DNA of 64,000 bases from JAFAXD01 sp963833605 (GTDB lineage Bacteria; Pseudomonadota; Alphaproteobacteria; Rhizobiales; Xanthobacteraceae). A model generated the notes under the pieces. The model was not told the origin of the DNA, ran no database searches, and was given only the letters and a program-made list of their open reading frames with translations. Position 1 is the stretch's first letter. Every line of letters begins with the position of its first letter. The translations under genes were made by a program, and so were the position numbers. Location: assembly GCA_963833605.1 (NCBI GenBank), contig CAWHYZ010000012.1, positions 124,001-188,000 of the forward strand, given 5' to 3'. This document shows, piece by piece, positions 18,966 to 28,987 of the stretch.

Positions 18966-19751
18966 ATGCCGAGATTTGCTGCCAATCTGGCGTATTTGTT
19001 CGGTGATCGTCCGTTCATCGGTCGCTTCGCAGCCGCGGCTGCCGCAGGATTCACCGCGGTCGAATTGCAGGCTCATTACGACCACGCGCCATCGGCGGTG
19101 CGAGCGGAGCTTGACCGCCACCGGCTGACGGTCCTTGGCATCAACACCTCGGGCGGGCGGGAAGGGGAACTCGGCCTTGCGGCGGTTCCCGGCCGCGAGC
19201 AGGATTTCGCGGCACTGTTCCGGCAGGCGCTCGACTACGCGATCGCGATCGGCGCGGTCTCAATCCATTGCCTGGCCGGAGCCGTTCCACCAGAGCGACG
19301 ACCGGCGGCCGAAAGGGTCTTCATCGATAATCTTTCCCGGGCTGCTGACCTGGCAGCTGCGCACGACCTCAAGCTCCTGATCGAGCCAATCAACCCGCGC
19401 GACCGGCCCGACTACTTCCTCACACGTGTTGAGCATGCCGCCGACCTGATCGGCCGGATTGGGCGGGACAACGTCAAGATCCAATTCGATTTCTATCACG
19501 CGCAGATTGTCGGCGGCGATCTGATCAGGCGGTTCGAGAAACATCTGCCGTTCGTGGGTCACGTGCAGATCGCGGCCGTGCCCTCGCGGGCGGAACCGGA
19601 CGAGGGCGAAGTCAACTATCCGGCCGTCTTGGCCGAGCTCGACAAGCTCGGATATACTGGCTGGATCGGATGCGAGTACAAGCCGCGCGGGAGGACCGAG
19701 GATGGTCTCGCATGGGCGCGGCCGTTCGGGATTTTGCCAAGGCAACGGTGA
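18966..19751 (+). CDS. Hydroxypyruvate-isomerase-like TIM barrel protein
   Basis: A 261-residue sugar-phosphate-isomerase-type barrel (AP endonuclease 2 fold), close to hydroxypyruvate isomerase (Hyi), which interconverts hydroxypyruvate and tartronate semialdehyde. Metal ligands are visible in LLIEPINPRD (Glu), IQFDFYHAQ (Asp and His), VGHVQIAAVP (His) and IGCEYKPRG (Glu). The N-terminus MPRFAANLAYLFGDRPF is typical of the family. Two ATG codons lie side by side at 18963 and 18966 behind GGGGGG; I chose the second. The frame is open to 18882, but this extension is not family-like. No glyoxylate gene is adjacent. Confidence 0.8.
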   Translation: MPRFAANLAYLFGDRPFIGRFAAAAAAGFTAVELQAHYDHAPSAVRAELDRHRLTVLGINTSGGREGELGLAAVPGREQDFAALFRQALDYAIAIGAVSIHCLAGAVPPERRPAAERVFIDNLSRAADLAAAHDLKLLIEPINPRDRPDYFLTRVEHAADLIGRIGRDNVKIQFDFYHAQIVGGDLIRRFEKHLPFVGHVQIAAVPSRAEPDEGEVNYPAVLAELDKLGYTGWIGCEYKPRGRTEDGLAWARPFGILPRQR

Positions 19752-19837
19752 TCGTGGCCAGGATGAAATCCGGGACTGGATTGGACCGTCAGCAGTACCC
19801 CAGCGACCCGTCTTCATTCGGCGCACAATCTCCAAGC

Positions 19838-20734
19838 TTACGAAGGGCGTAGCAAAACGCGCCGACCAAGCTCCCCTATTGTGCCACTTCCGGGTCGAAA
19901 CCCGCGCGCGATCATCTCGCAATGCCACGCATCCGGGTCGCCTTCGATGCGATACAAATTGTAACCTGCCGGCTGCCAGCGGCCTCCTGGCGCAGCCGAG
20001 GCGGATGGCACGCCGACCGCCGGGATGCGGCGTTCCGGTCCATCAAGCCAGCTCACTGAACTGACGTGCTCGTGTCCATGCAGGACGAGCTCGGCGCCAG
20101 CCTTCGCCAGGACGTTGCGGAATACATCGGCGTCGAGCAGCCGTTCGCGGCGACGGCGTGGTTCGCTCTCGGGAGGATGATGGATGAGCACAACGCGAAA
20201 CAGCCGTTCAGTACGAAGCGCGGCAAGCAACTCGGTCAGCCGCGCTGTTTGCGATGCTCCGAGCCGTCCGGTGGCCATCAATGGCGGTGATGCAACTGCT
20301 GTTGAGAGGCCAATAAGTGCCACGCCTGCGCGGCGGCGAACGAATGGCACCGCTGATTCCGCGCTGTCGTCGCCGAGCATGTAGGGACCCCAAAAAACCG
20401 CCGCTTGTCCGCGCATAGACGGCACATAGGCATCATGATTGCCGGGTATCACGGTGATGTTCTGGGGTGATCCGAGTGTGCTGAGCCAAGTGCGGGCCGC
20501 GACGAATTCATCCGGCAGTGAAATATTCACCAAGTCGCCGGTAAGCGCGATGTGATCGGATCCTCGCGCCGCCACGTCGGCGATGATCGCGTCCAACGTA
20601 TCGCGACGATGAATGTTGCGCCGCTTATGCTGCCAATTGAGGAAGCCGAGGAGCCTTTTGGAAGTGAGTTCGGAAAAGCGCGGTGTGGGCAACGGTGCGA
20701 GGTGCGGGTCCGAGAGGTGTGCCAGCGTGAACAT
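19838..20734 (-). CDS. Calcineurin-like metallophosphoesterase
   Basis: A 298-residue metallophosphoesterase of the cyclic-nucleotide/UDP-sugar phosphoesterase type. The complete set of metal motifs is present: LSDPHL (D-x-H) near residue 8, TGDLVN near 65, GNHDAY near 97, IHHPP near 185 and GHEHV near 215. It would hydrolyse a phosphodiester or phosphomonoester in the cytoplasm with two metal ions; the substrate is unknown. No signal peptide is seen. Its stop codon faces that of the isomerase-like gene 86 bp away, and the mbfA gene lies just beyond its start on the same strand. Confidence 0.85.
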   Translation of the reverse strand: MFTLAHLSDPHLAPLPTPRFSELTSKRLLGFLNWQHKRRNIHRRDTLDAIIADVAARGSDHIALTGDLVNISLPDEFVAARTWLSTLGSPQNITVIPGNHDAYVPSMRGQAAVFWGPYMLGDDSAESAVPFVRRRAGVALIGLSTAVASPPLMATGRLGASQTARLTELLAALRTERLFRVVLIHHPPESEPRRRRERLLDADVFRNVLAKAGAELVLHGHEHVSSVSWLDGPERRIPAVGVPSASAAPGGRWQPAGYNLYRIEGDPDAWHCEMIARGFRPGSGTIGELGRRVLLRPS

Positions 20735-20823
20735 GCGCCTTTAAAGCATCTTCCGAAAAAGCCTGCACTCGGATCGGCAATTGACCGTGGATACGGCCTT
20801 TCCGTTCGAAAATGCGACAGGGT

Positions 20824-21780
20824 CTACGAACTGCCGATCAATATGCCGGCGAGAAACACCAAGGCGCCGCCGACCATAACCTGAAACGCGGCCGCCAGAA
20901 ACGGCGTGTCCATATAGCGATAGCGGATAAATGAGATGGCGGAGAGTTCCACGACGACCACCGCGATGGCGAAGATCGTCGCCGTGACGAAGTGCGGGAT
21001 AAGGTAGGGAAGCGTGTGCCCGAGACCGCCAAGCCCGGTCATTACGCCGCAGATGGTCCCGCGCAACCAGGGGGTGCCGCGCCCGGTCAGGGATCCATCG
21101 TCCGACAGTGCTTCGGCAAACCCCATGGAGATTCCGGCACCGACCGAGGCCGCAAGTCCAACCAGGAACGTGCTCCAGGTATTTTGGGTGGCAAAGGCCG
21201 CTGCGAAAAGCGGCGCGAGGGTCGAAACGGAACCGTCCATCAGGCCGGCGAGGCCGGGCTGAACGTACTGCAGCACAAAGATGCGACGCGCGGTTTCGTC
21301 CTCTGCGGCGCGCGCGCTCTTGGTCAGGATCTGCTCTTCCAGGTGCTCGGCATAGCTTTCGTGCTGGTCCTCGGCTTCCGCCAGCCGGACCAAAAGCTCG
21401 CGAATCGAGGTGTCGCGCGTGGTCTCGGCCGCCTTGCGATAGAAGCGCGCCGCCTCGAACTCCATTTCAGCGGCGTGCTTGCGTACCTCGGCCAATCCCA
21501 GCGGGCGCACCAACCACAACGGGGTCTTCTGGATGAAGCCTTTAACGTCCTGGCGCCGGATCAGGGGCAGATATTCTCCAAATTTCCCACGGTAGAGGTC
21601 GTAGAGCATTGTGCGGTGGCGCACCTCCTCCTCGGCCATTCCGTCGAACATCTTCGCCGAAGCGGGAAATTGCTCGCGCAATCCCTCGGCGAAATCGCGG
21701 TAAATGCGGCTGTCCTCTTCTTCGTTGGAAATGGCCAGCGCCAGGATCTGTTGTTCAGTAAGATCGGCAAAGCGCTTCAC
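20824..21780 (-). CDS. mbfA: MbfA: membrane-bound ferritin-like iron exporter
   Basis: A 318-residue fusion of an erythrin/ferritin-like di-iron domain (about residues 1-165) with a VIT1/CCC1-type membrane domain (about 180-315, five helices). Iron-ligand Glu/His patterns are visible in NEEEDSRIY, AEEEVRHRT, EMEFEAARFY and AEAEDQHESY; the membrane domain has the family motif GLMDGSVSTLAPLF. In Bradyrhizobium and Agrobacterium this protein exports Fe2+ and protects from iron and peroxide stress under Irr control. Translation starts at GTG 21780 behind GAGGTCGAC. TTCTAA half-sites sit about 62-75 bp upstream. Confidence 0.9.
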   Translation of the reverse strand: MKRFADLTEQQILALAISNEEEDSRIYRDFAEGLREQFPASAKMFDGMAEEEVRHRTMLYDLYRGKFGEYLPLIRRQDVKGFIQKTPLWLVRPLGLAEVRKHAAEMEFEAARFYRKAAETTRDTSIRELLVRLAEAEDQHESYAEHLEEQILTKSARAAEDETARRIFVLQYVQPGLAGLMDGSVSTLAPLFAAAFATQNTWSTFLVGLAASVGAGISMGFAEALSDDGSLTGRGTPWLRGTICGVMTGLGGLGHTLPYLIPHFVTATIFAIAVVVVELSAISFIRYRYMDTPFLAAAFQVMVGGALVFLAGILIGSS

Positions 21781-21854
21781 GTCGACCTCGCGAGTTCGAT
21801 CACGTCGCAGTGTTTATACGAGCCGCCCCACCTTGGAAAGGTTCTAAACTTCTA

Positions 21855-22337
21855 ATGCCCATTTCGATCCTGCGCCGTGCGCTCGAACCCGCAATTCGGC
21901 GAATTTTTCACATTTACTGGCGCTTCTCGCGCGGCATGACCCTCGGGGTGCGCGCGTTGGTGCTCGACCCGGGCGGGCGCGTCTTCCTTGTCAAGCACAG
22001 CTACGTCAGCGGCTGGCACTTGCCCGGGGGTGGAGTGGAGCCCAGGGAAACGGTGCTTGATTCCCTGATCCGTGAACTGCGGGAAGAGGGGAACATTGAG
22101 CTCACCGGAAGCCCCGCGTTCTATGGGCTCTATTTCAATGGGCGCGTGTCTGACCGCGATCATGTGGCGCTGTTCATCGTGAAGTCATTTCAGCAGAGTG
22201 CGCCACCCAAACCGGGGCACGAGATCATCGCGCATGGTTTTTTTGCGCTCGACGCGCTGCCCGGCGACACAACGGCGGCAACGCGCGCACGCATTGCCGA
22301 GGTGCTGCAGGGCGTGCCGGTGCGGGATCGCTGGTGA
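21855..22337 (+). CDS. NUDIX hydrolase
   Basis: A 160-residue NUDIX protein, hydrolysing nucleoside diphosphates linked to another moiety. The Nudix box is GGGVEPRETVLDSLIREL followed by REEGNIEL, slightly non-canonical at the EExG end but typical for a rhizobial subgroup. An N-terminal amphipathic segment (RRIFHIYWRFSRGMTLGVRALV) precedes the strand that leads into the box. ATG 21855 is chosen since it starts right at MPISILRRAL; the frame is open to 21810. The gene is divergent from mbfA and shares its 74-bp promoter region, although no functional link is known. Confidence 0.8.
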   Translation: MPISILRRALEPAIRRIFHIYWRFSRGMTLGVRALVLDPGGRVFLVKHSYVSGWHLPGGGVEPRETVLDSLIRELREEGNIELTGSPAFYGLYFNGRVSDRDHVALFIVKSFQQSAPPKPGHEIIAHGFFALDALPGDTTAATRARIAEVLQGVPVRDRW

Positions 22338-22426
22338 TCAGGGATAAGCAATCAGTTCTGCAGGACGAGTTGAGTGCGGGCGAAACCGATTCTCCGGATT
22401 TTCGGGTCGCTTGCACTCAACCCGTC

Positions 22427-23406
22427 CTACGAAAACCGTGTCCGGTCATGCGGCCCGGTGAAATCGAGGTGCGGCCCCAACGGCACAATGCCGGTCGGAT
22501 TGATGTGAGTGTGGCTGCCGTAGTAATGGCTTTTGATTTGCTCGATGCTGACAGTCTCCGCCACACCGGGGACCTGATAAAGATCGCAAACATAGTTCGC
22601 AAGGTTGGGGTAGTCGATGATGCGACGCAGGTTGCACTTGAAGTGGCCGAAGTAAACTGCATCGAACCGCACCAACGTCGTGAACAGCCGCCAATCGGCT
22701 TCAGTTAGCGTGTTGCCAACGAGGTAGCGATGTTCGGATAGGCGTTGCTCAATTGCGTCGAGTGCCGCGAAAACGGCGCGGAACGCTTCCTCATAGGCTG
22801 CCTGGGAGCGGGCGAAGCCGGATCGATAGACACCATTGTTGATGCTCTCGAAAACGAGGTGTTAATGCGGTCGATTTCGGCGCGCAGCGGGAACGGATAG
22901 TAATCGGTGCGATCGCTGGTGAATTCATCAAACGCTGCATTGAGCATACGGATGATTTCCGATGATTCGTTGTTGACAATGGTGTGGCGGGACTTGTCCC
23001 ACAAAACAGGAACGCTCACCCGACCGGTATAGCGAGCGTCAGCTTTGAGGTAGATTTCGCTCAAGCGTGTTGCGCCGTTGACCGGGTCTCCGGTCGAGCC
23101 ATCGGCGTCGAACGTCCAACCATCCGGGCCCATGTGCGGGGCCACAATCGACATCGAGATAACGCTGTCGAGTCTTTTGAGCCGCCGCATGATCATGGTG
23201 CGGTGAGCCCATGGGCATGCGAGCGAGACATAGAGATGATAACGGCCGGCCTCGGCCGGAAAGCCGCCCTCGCCGGAAGGGCCGGGACCGCCGTCCCGTG
23301 TCACGAAGCTGCGAAAGTGGGTCTGCGGCCGCACGAAGCGGCCGTCCTTTGAGACGCGCTTGTCCTCACCGTCGGCGCGCCAAACCCCGTCGATCAATAA
23401 CCCCAT
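22427..23406 (-). pseudogene. Glutathionyl-hydroquinone reductase (xi-class GST), one frameshift
   Basis: About 326 residues when the shift is repaired. The N-terminal thioredoxin-like domain has the catalytic CPWAHR motif (Cys near residue 64), which forms the mixed disulfide when glutathionyl-hydroquinones are reduced. The C-terminal helical domain continues in another frame with INNGVYRSGFA, VGNTLTEADWRLFTTLVRFD and ends GPHDRTRFS. The break is near 22858-22866, where a C appears to be missing. ATG 23406 is preceded by GGAG. Such enzymes (YqjG/PcpF-like) recycle spontaneously glutathionylated quinols in the cytoplasm. Confidence 0.8.
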
Positions 23407-23501
23407 TGTGATCGCTCCGTTTTGATCCGAAGGGCGCAATGGCGTAAGCGTATCGCGCCGCGCCGAAAGTTGCATGGCACCATCTTGCGCCCGACCACTC
23501 C

Positions 23502-24015
23502 ATGACCGACCTTGCAGTGACCATTCTACCGGAGACCACAGGCGACGCGCTTGCGATCGAACGCTTGCATGAACGCACGTTCGGGCCTGGGCGTTTCGCG
23601 CGCAGCGCCTATCGCGTTCGCGAGCACGCCCCGCATCTGTTGGCATTATCCTTTACGGCCCGCATTGGTACGTTGCTGGTCGGCTCGGTGCGGCTTTCAC
23701 CGATCCGCATTGGCGAAACCCCGGCGCTGTTGCTCGGTCCGCTCACCATCGAGCCACCTTTCCGGCGGCGCGGAATTGGCGCAAAAATGCTTGAGCGCTC
23801 GCTGACCGAGGCCCGCCGCGCCGGACATCGTTTAGTGGTGCTGGTCGGGGATGAAGTCCTATTACGCGCGGGTCGGGTTCAAGCGCATTCCGAAACGGCA
23901 AGTCGCGATGCCAGGCCCGGTCGATCCAGCGCGTCTCCTGGTCGCGGAGCTGGCGGATGGCGCGTTCCAAGGAGTTACAGGCTCGATCCGCCCGGATTGG
24001 GAGGCCAGCGCATAG
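23502..24015 (+). pseudogene. GNAT family N-acetyltransferase, frameshifted
   Basis: About 171 residues. The acetyl-CoA binding signature RRRGIGAKMLERS (R/Q-x-x-G-x-G/A) lies near residue 88, preceded by the LLLGPLTIEPPFR strand, as in YhbS-like acetyltransferases. After VVLVGDE near 23855 the natural continuation is in the next frame (YYARVGFKRIPKRQVAMPGP, ending WEASA with TAG at 24013-24015), while the uncorrected frame runs to 24056 as nonsense. The acceptor substrate is unknown. The start overlaps nothing and lies 95 bp from the divergent GST gene. Confidence 0.75.
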
Positions 24016-24099
24016 TCTCGAAAAGCATTCTATCGAGCTTGACCCGAGGGGCGTAAACTTTCGCACAGACATGCGCAGAAGCGATGGGCGTAACCGTGT

Positions 24100-26166
24100 T
24101 CAGCGCCCTTCGCTCCCCCATGTGAAGGCCAGGTTGCCAAGAAGCAGCAGCATGCCGAGGAGGCCGGCAAAAATCGGCAAGACGCCGATGCCGCGCACCA
24201 CACTGGCATCACGCATCTTCAGCCCAATCCAGTCATCACCCTTGAACATGTCGGTCGAGCGCACTGCCACGACTCTAGGCACTTTCAGCCCGTCGCCGGC
24301 GTCCAGCCGGCGGGCGTCGCCGCCAGTCGCACTGGCGAGGGAGGCCACGACGTCCGTGGTCGAGGTGACCTCAGTGAACTCGCGTGGATTGGCCGGCCCG
24401 ACATTGATAAGCGTCGTCAATTTGCCGTCGGTCGCACGCCACAGGCCGATTTCATCGGCTGTGATGGTTTTCCGCCAGACGCCCGCTTCGACCGGATCGA
24501 GCACAATTGTCCGGGTGGCGCCTGAGGGCGTCGTCAGTGTCACATCGCCAACACTGTCGGCCATGGTCTGCCGCTGCACCACCAGATCGCGACCGTTGGC
24601 GAACAGCCGAAGAGCCTCCTCCTCGAGATCGGGTTGCTGCATCAGCCAATGCGAAAGCCGGCGGAGCAGATCGAGATGCGGCCCGCCCTCTTCGTACCCG
24701 CGCGCCCAAAGCCAGATATGGTCTGAAAGGAGCAGGGCCACTCGGCCGGCGCCCTCACGCGAAAGAACGAGCAGCGGCTTGTCGTCCGGCCCACTCATCA
24801 CCGTGGTACCGTGCGCCGATTTGGTGTCCACGATCCGGAACCAGCGGCTCCAATGCGGCGGATCCTCGCCGCTGCCATCCAGGCCGCGCGTGACCGGGTG
24901 GCGTTTGCCCAAGTCGGTCAGTCGCGGCCGGTACGCCACGTCGGTTGTGCGGCCGGTCGGCTCGGCCGGAAGAACGGCGTCAAGTGGAGTCTTCCAGATC
25001 GTGGTGGGGCTCGCATAATCCGGACCCGCGGCGACGAGAACCGCACCGCCATCGTGCACATAGCGGGCGATGTTATCGAAATAAATGATCGGTAGCACGC
25101 CTTGGCGCGCGTAACGATCGAAGATGATCAGCTGAAACTCATTGATCTTCTGATGAAACAGTTCGCGCGTAGGAAATGCGATCAGCGAAAGCTCGTTAAT
25201 GGGCGTGCCGTCCTGCTTCTCGGGCGGACGAAGGATCGTGAAATGCACGAGATCGACGTTGGCGTCGGATTTGAGCAGGTTGCGCCACGTCCGTTCGCCG
25301 GCGTGCGGCTCGCCCGAGACCAAAAGGACGCGCAGCTTGTCGCGCACGCCGTCGATCGACACCACGGCGCGATTGTTGACGGTGGTGAGTTCGCCCGGGA
25401 TCGAGGCGGTTTCGATCTCGACAATATTGGGCCCCGCATGCGGGAGGTGTACTTGTGTACGCACCGCATCGCCGGTGCGCACCGCGCGCTGATCAATGAC
25501 TTCGCCGTCGCGGCGGATCGTCACCTGCGCCAACCCCGGCTCTACCCCGGAATCTTCGACCCGATAAACCAATGTCTGCGATTGGCCGACAATCCCGAAA
25601 CGCGGCGCCGAGATGAGCGCTACCCGCCGATCGCGCTCGTTCCGATGTCCCGTGACGAGGGCGTGGACCGGAGCCGAGAAGCCAAGTGCGCCCATGTCTG
25701 ACGGCACGTCATGCACGCGGCCATCGGTGAGCAGGATCGCGCCGGCGACGCGGTCAGGCGGTACGTCGGCGAGCGTGGCGCCGAGGGCGGAAAACAGCCG
25801 GGTGCCATCGGTTTCGCCATCGGCCTCGCCGGCCTCGACAGTCCGAACTTCAAGCCCTGGGATGCGGCCGAGGCGCTGCGTAAGCGCCTGCCGGGCGGCC
25901 TGTGTCTGAGCAGTGCGGTCGCCGAAATTCTGGCTGGGACTCTTGTCGACGACGACGACCGCGACCGACGACAGCGGTTCGCGATCTTCGCGGGTGAACG
26001 ACGGGTTGGCCAGCGCCAGAAGCAGGCACGCGAGCGCGCCGATGCGCACGAATGCTCCGCGGCTGCGCGCCACGAGCAACAGGGCAGCGACGACTGCGGC
26101 TGCGGCAAGTGCTGCCCATAGCACGTGGGTCGGCACAATCGGAGCGAATGCGATACCGTATTCCAT
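24100..26166 (-). CDS. Large membrane protein with VWA-like/glutamine-amidotransferase-like region
   Basis: A 688-residue protein with two transmembrane helices at the N-terminus (about residues 12-55) and one at the C-terminus. After the first helices comes a strand AVVVVDKSPSQNFG that resembles the start of a von Willebrand A domain (D-x-S-x-S), then VAGAILLTDGRVHDV. The middle part has a ThuA/GATase1-like strand FQLIIFDRYARQG and YVHDGGAVLVAAG. It is the standard last gene of moxR-DUF58-DUF4159 operons. Start ATG 26166 is 14 bp behind the repaired end of the DUF4159 gene. The role is unknown; by context, a MoxR-assisted envelope complex. Confidence 0.75.
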   Translation of the reverse strand: MEYGIAFAPIVPTHVLWAALAAAAVVAALLLVARSRGAFVRIGALACLLLALANPSFTREDREPLSSVAVVVVDKSPSQNFGDRTAQTQAARQALTQRLGRIPGLEVRTVEAGEADGETDGTRLFSALGATLADVPPDRVAGAILLTDGRVHDVPSDMGALGFSAPVHALVTGHRNERDRRVALISAPRFGIVGQSQTLVYRVEDSGVEPGLAQVTIRRDGEVIDQRAVRTGDAVRTQVHLPHAGPNIVEIETASIPGELTTVNNRAVVSIDGVRDKLRVLLVSGEPHAGERTWRNLLKSDANVDLVHFTILRPPEKQDGTPINELSLIAFPTRELFHQKINEFQLIIFDRYARQGVLPIIYFDNIARYVHDGGAVLVAAGPDYASPTTIWKTPLDAVLPAEPTGRTTDVAYRPRLTDLGKRHPVTRGLDGSGEDPPHWSRWFRIVDTKSAHGTTVMSGPDDKPLLVLSREGAGRVALLLSDHIWLWARGYEEGGPHLDLLRRLSHWLMQQPDLEEEALRLFANGRDLVVQRQTMADSVGDVTLTTPSGATRTIVLDPVEAGVWRKTITADEIGLWRATDGKLTTLINVGPANPREFTEVTSTTDVVASLASATGGDARRLDAGDGLKVPRVVAVRSTDMFKGDDWIGLKMRDASVVRGIGVLPIFAGLLGMLLLLGNLAFTWGSEGR

Positions 26167-26179
26167 GACTGCTCTGTTG

Positions 26180-28987
26180 TTACTGCCCGAGTTCGTTCGA
26201 GCAGGGCAGGGATGTGCACCTGGTCGGCCTTGTAGTTGCCGGTCAGCGTGTACATCACAATGTTGACGCCGGCGCGGAACGCGAAATCGCGCTGGCGCGG
26301 TTCGCCCGGCGAGAGCGGCAGCATCGGCTGGCCGTCCGGCCGCATAGCCCATGCGCCGGCGAGATCGTTCGATGTGATGATGATCGATGACACGCCGTCG
26401 CCACCGCGCGCCGGGCGCTTGTCTTCGTCGGCCTCGCTGTCGGCGGGCATAGCCTCGACCCAGAGCTGACCTGAATTGAAGCGTCCAGGAAAATCGCGCA
26501 ACAGATAGAACGTTTTGGTCAACACATGATCGCGACTGATCGGCTCGAGCTCCGGAATGTCGAGCGATGCCAGAATGGCGCGCAATGCCAACATGCCGGG
26601 GCTGCGGCTTTCCCCGCCGGGCCCGGGCGGTGCCATGACGGCATCACGGGTGTCGAACAACACGGTGCCGCCTTGCTTCATGTAGGCATCGATGCGCGCG
26701 AGCGCCTGCGCCGACGGCCTTGGCGCATTCGGTGAGATCGGCCAATAGATCAGCGGGAAAAACGCGAGTTCGTCGCGCGCGATGTCGAGCCCGACCGGGT
26801 CGCCGGCTTCGAGTGCGGTACGCTGCGCCAGATAGAGCGTCAGCCCTGCAAGGCCGGCCCGGCTGATATTGTCGATCTCCGCATCACCGGTGATGACGTA
26901 GGCGAGATGGGTTTCCTCCGTCGCCCGCTTGGCGAATTGATCGGAGGACGAATTTTGTGCAAGGGCCGGCGACAAAGCGAGGAGAGCCGCAGCGCCCACA
27001 AGTAGCAAGATTGCGGCTGTCTGCCGGCGTGGGAACAGCCGATAAAGTCCGCCCACAAGCCAAAACACCACCAGCGTGTCAATGATCATCATGGTGAAGG
27101 CGGCTAGGAAGAGTGGCCCTCGCAAGTCCGTCGGCTCGCCTTGCTGGTAGGGTTCGACGCGCGCGCCAAGAGCTGCAAAATCGATGGGCTTCAAGCGGTC
27201 CGTCGGCATCAGCGTATTGACCGCAAGCAGACCTTCGGGCGGTCCGTAGAAGCCGGGTGGGTTGTCGGCCTTTGCGCGTCCCGTGTAGTTGGCCGGCACC
27301 GGTCGAGCTGTGATTGGCGGCGGGCCAAAGAGGCCAAACCCGTCGAGCAGCCGCGTCGGCGGTAGCGCGTCGCGCGTGCTGGCTTGATTGGGTTGGACGG
27401 TTTCCGTCGCGATCGATCCTGCGAGGCCGACAACGCGCTTGAGCATTTCCACGAAGGCTCCCGAGAGGGGCAAATTCGACCAGCGCGTGTCGGCGGTGAC
27501 GTGGAACAGGACGATCACCCCTTGCCGCGCCGACTGGCAGTGACGAGCGGCGTGCCATCGGCAAGCGCTGCCCAGGTCCGATCCACCAGGCCTAAATCGG
27601 GTTCAGCCAGAACCTGTCGGGTGACCGTCACATCGCCGGGCACATCCATACCCGCAAACGGACCTTCGCGCGAAAACGATGCAAGCTGCTGGGGCTGGTC
27701 CCAGCTCAGGCTTCCGCCCAAGATACGCCCGCCCCGCCGCAGTCGGACCGGCACAAGCTCATCGTCGCCGGCGGCCAAGCGCGGGCCGGCGAAGCGCACC
27801 AGCACGCCGCCGTCCTCGACCCACTTGGTCAGGCGATCGCGCGCGTCTCCGGCGACATTTCCGACATCGGCCAAAATTATCATCGGGACGCGCTGTTCGA
27901 TGAACTGCTTGACCGCTTCGGCAGGCGAAGCGCGGTCAGCCGTGCGCACATCAGCAAACGGACCGAGGGCGCGCGACAGATAGAAGTTGGACGCGAGCAG
28001 TGGCTGCGCCGTGTCGGCGGTTGACCCGGTCACGACGCCAACGGTCCGGCGCCGCCAGCGTTTATCGAGCAACTGGACAGCGCCAGCGGAGCGCTCGGAG
28101 GCGATTTCAAGACGAGCGATATCGTTGCGGATCTCGACCGGAAGGTCGAGCTGCGCCTCGGTCTCGCGCTCTCCGGCGGTGAAACGATAGGGGGCCTCGC
28201 CAAGTGGAAGTCCTTTGATATCGAGGGCGCGCACAAATCCCGTGTCGTCCGACGCAAGTTCCGAACGCAACACCTTGACGGTGAGCATGCCTGCGGCGTT
28301 GTCGGCGGCGGTCAGCGCATGCGCACCCGGCAAGCCGCCGGAGATCACGGTGAGCGGGTGTTTGTCGAGCGCGCGGGTCAGGCCCTCGGTAAACTCGCCC
28401 GCGTGGCCGGTGTCGATGCCATCCGACAGCCAGAAAACTTCGACGTCCGGCGTAGCAGTGAGAAAGCGCGTAAGGCCGGGCAGCGCGTCGATGCGCTCTA
28501 CCGTATGCGGCTTGGGCTTGACCTGTCGTAACCGCACCCGTGCGGCGGCCGGTGTCTCGAGCGAAATATCGCGCAGCTCGGACAGCGGCACCAGCGCAAC
28601 CGCCCGGTTGTCGGTTTCGGCCCGGGCAAGCAGGTCTTCAGCTGTGCGCAGGCGGCCGTCCCAAGTCGAGGCGGCAGACCATCCGTCATCGATCAGCAAC
28701 ACCATCGGCGCATGCGCCTGCAATGTGGCGATCGGCGGATTCCACAAAGGCCCGGCGGCTGCGATGATGACGAGTGCCGCGAGCGTGAGCCGCAGCAGCG
28801 TGAGCCACCACGGCGTGCGGGCCGGTGTTTCCTCCTTGGGGGCGATATCGAAGAGGAGGCGCGTCGGCGGAAAATTGATCCGGCGTGGCCGCGGCGGCAC
28901 AAGCCGCAACAACCACCATAACACGGGCAAACTCAGCAGGCCGACGAGCACGAGCGGCTGGGCGAAACCAAGGGGCAGCGCCATCAT
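26180..28987 (-). pseudogene. BatA N-terminal / DUF4159 membrane protein, two frameshifts
   Basis: One protein of about 935 residues read in two frames. Residues 1-490 (28987-27515): aerotolerance-regulator (BatA) N-terminal region with two transmembrane helices (LLSLPVLWWLLRLVPPRPRR) and a VWA-like part beginning MVLLIDDGWSA. The second half (27518-26180) has further membrane helices and the DUF4159 domain (AFFPLIYWPIS, GGTVLFDTRDA, MYTLTGNYKADQVHIPALLE). The first break lies at a run of four G near 27520, which needs one more G; the second is near 26190, where an extra A abolishes the natural end LERLGQ. Its ATG overlaps the DUF58 stop by 4 bp. Confidence 0.8.
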
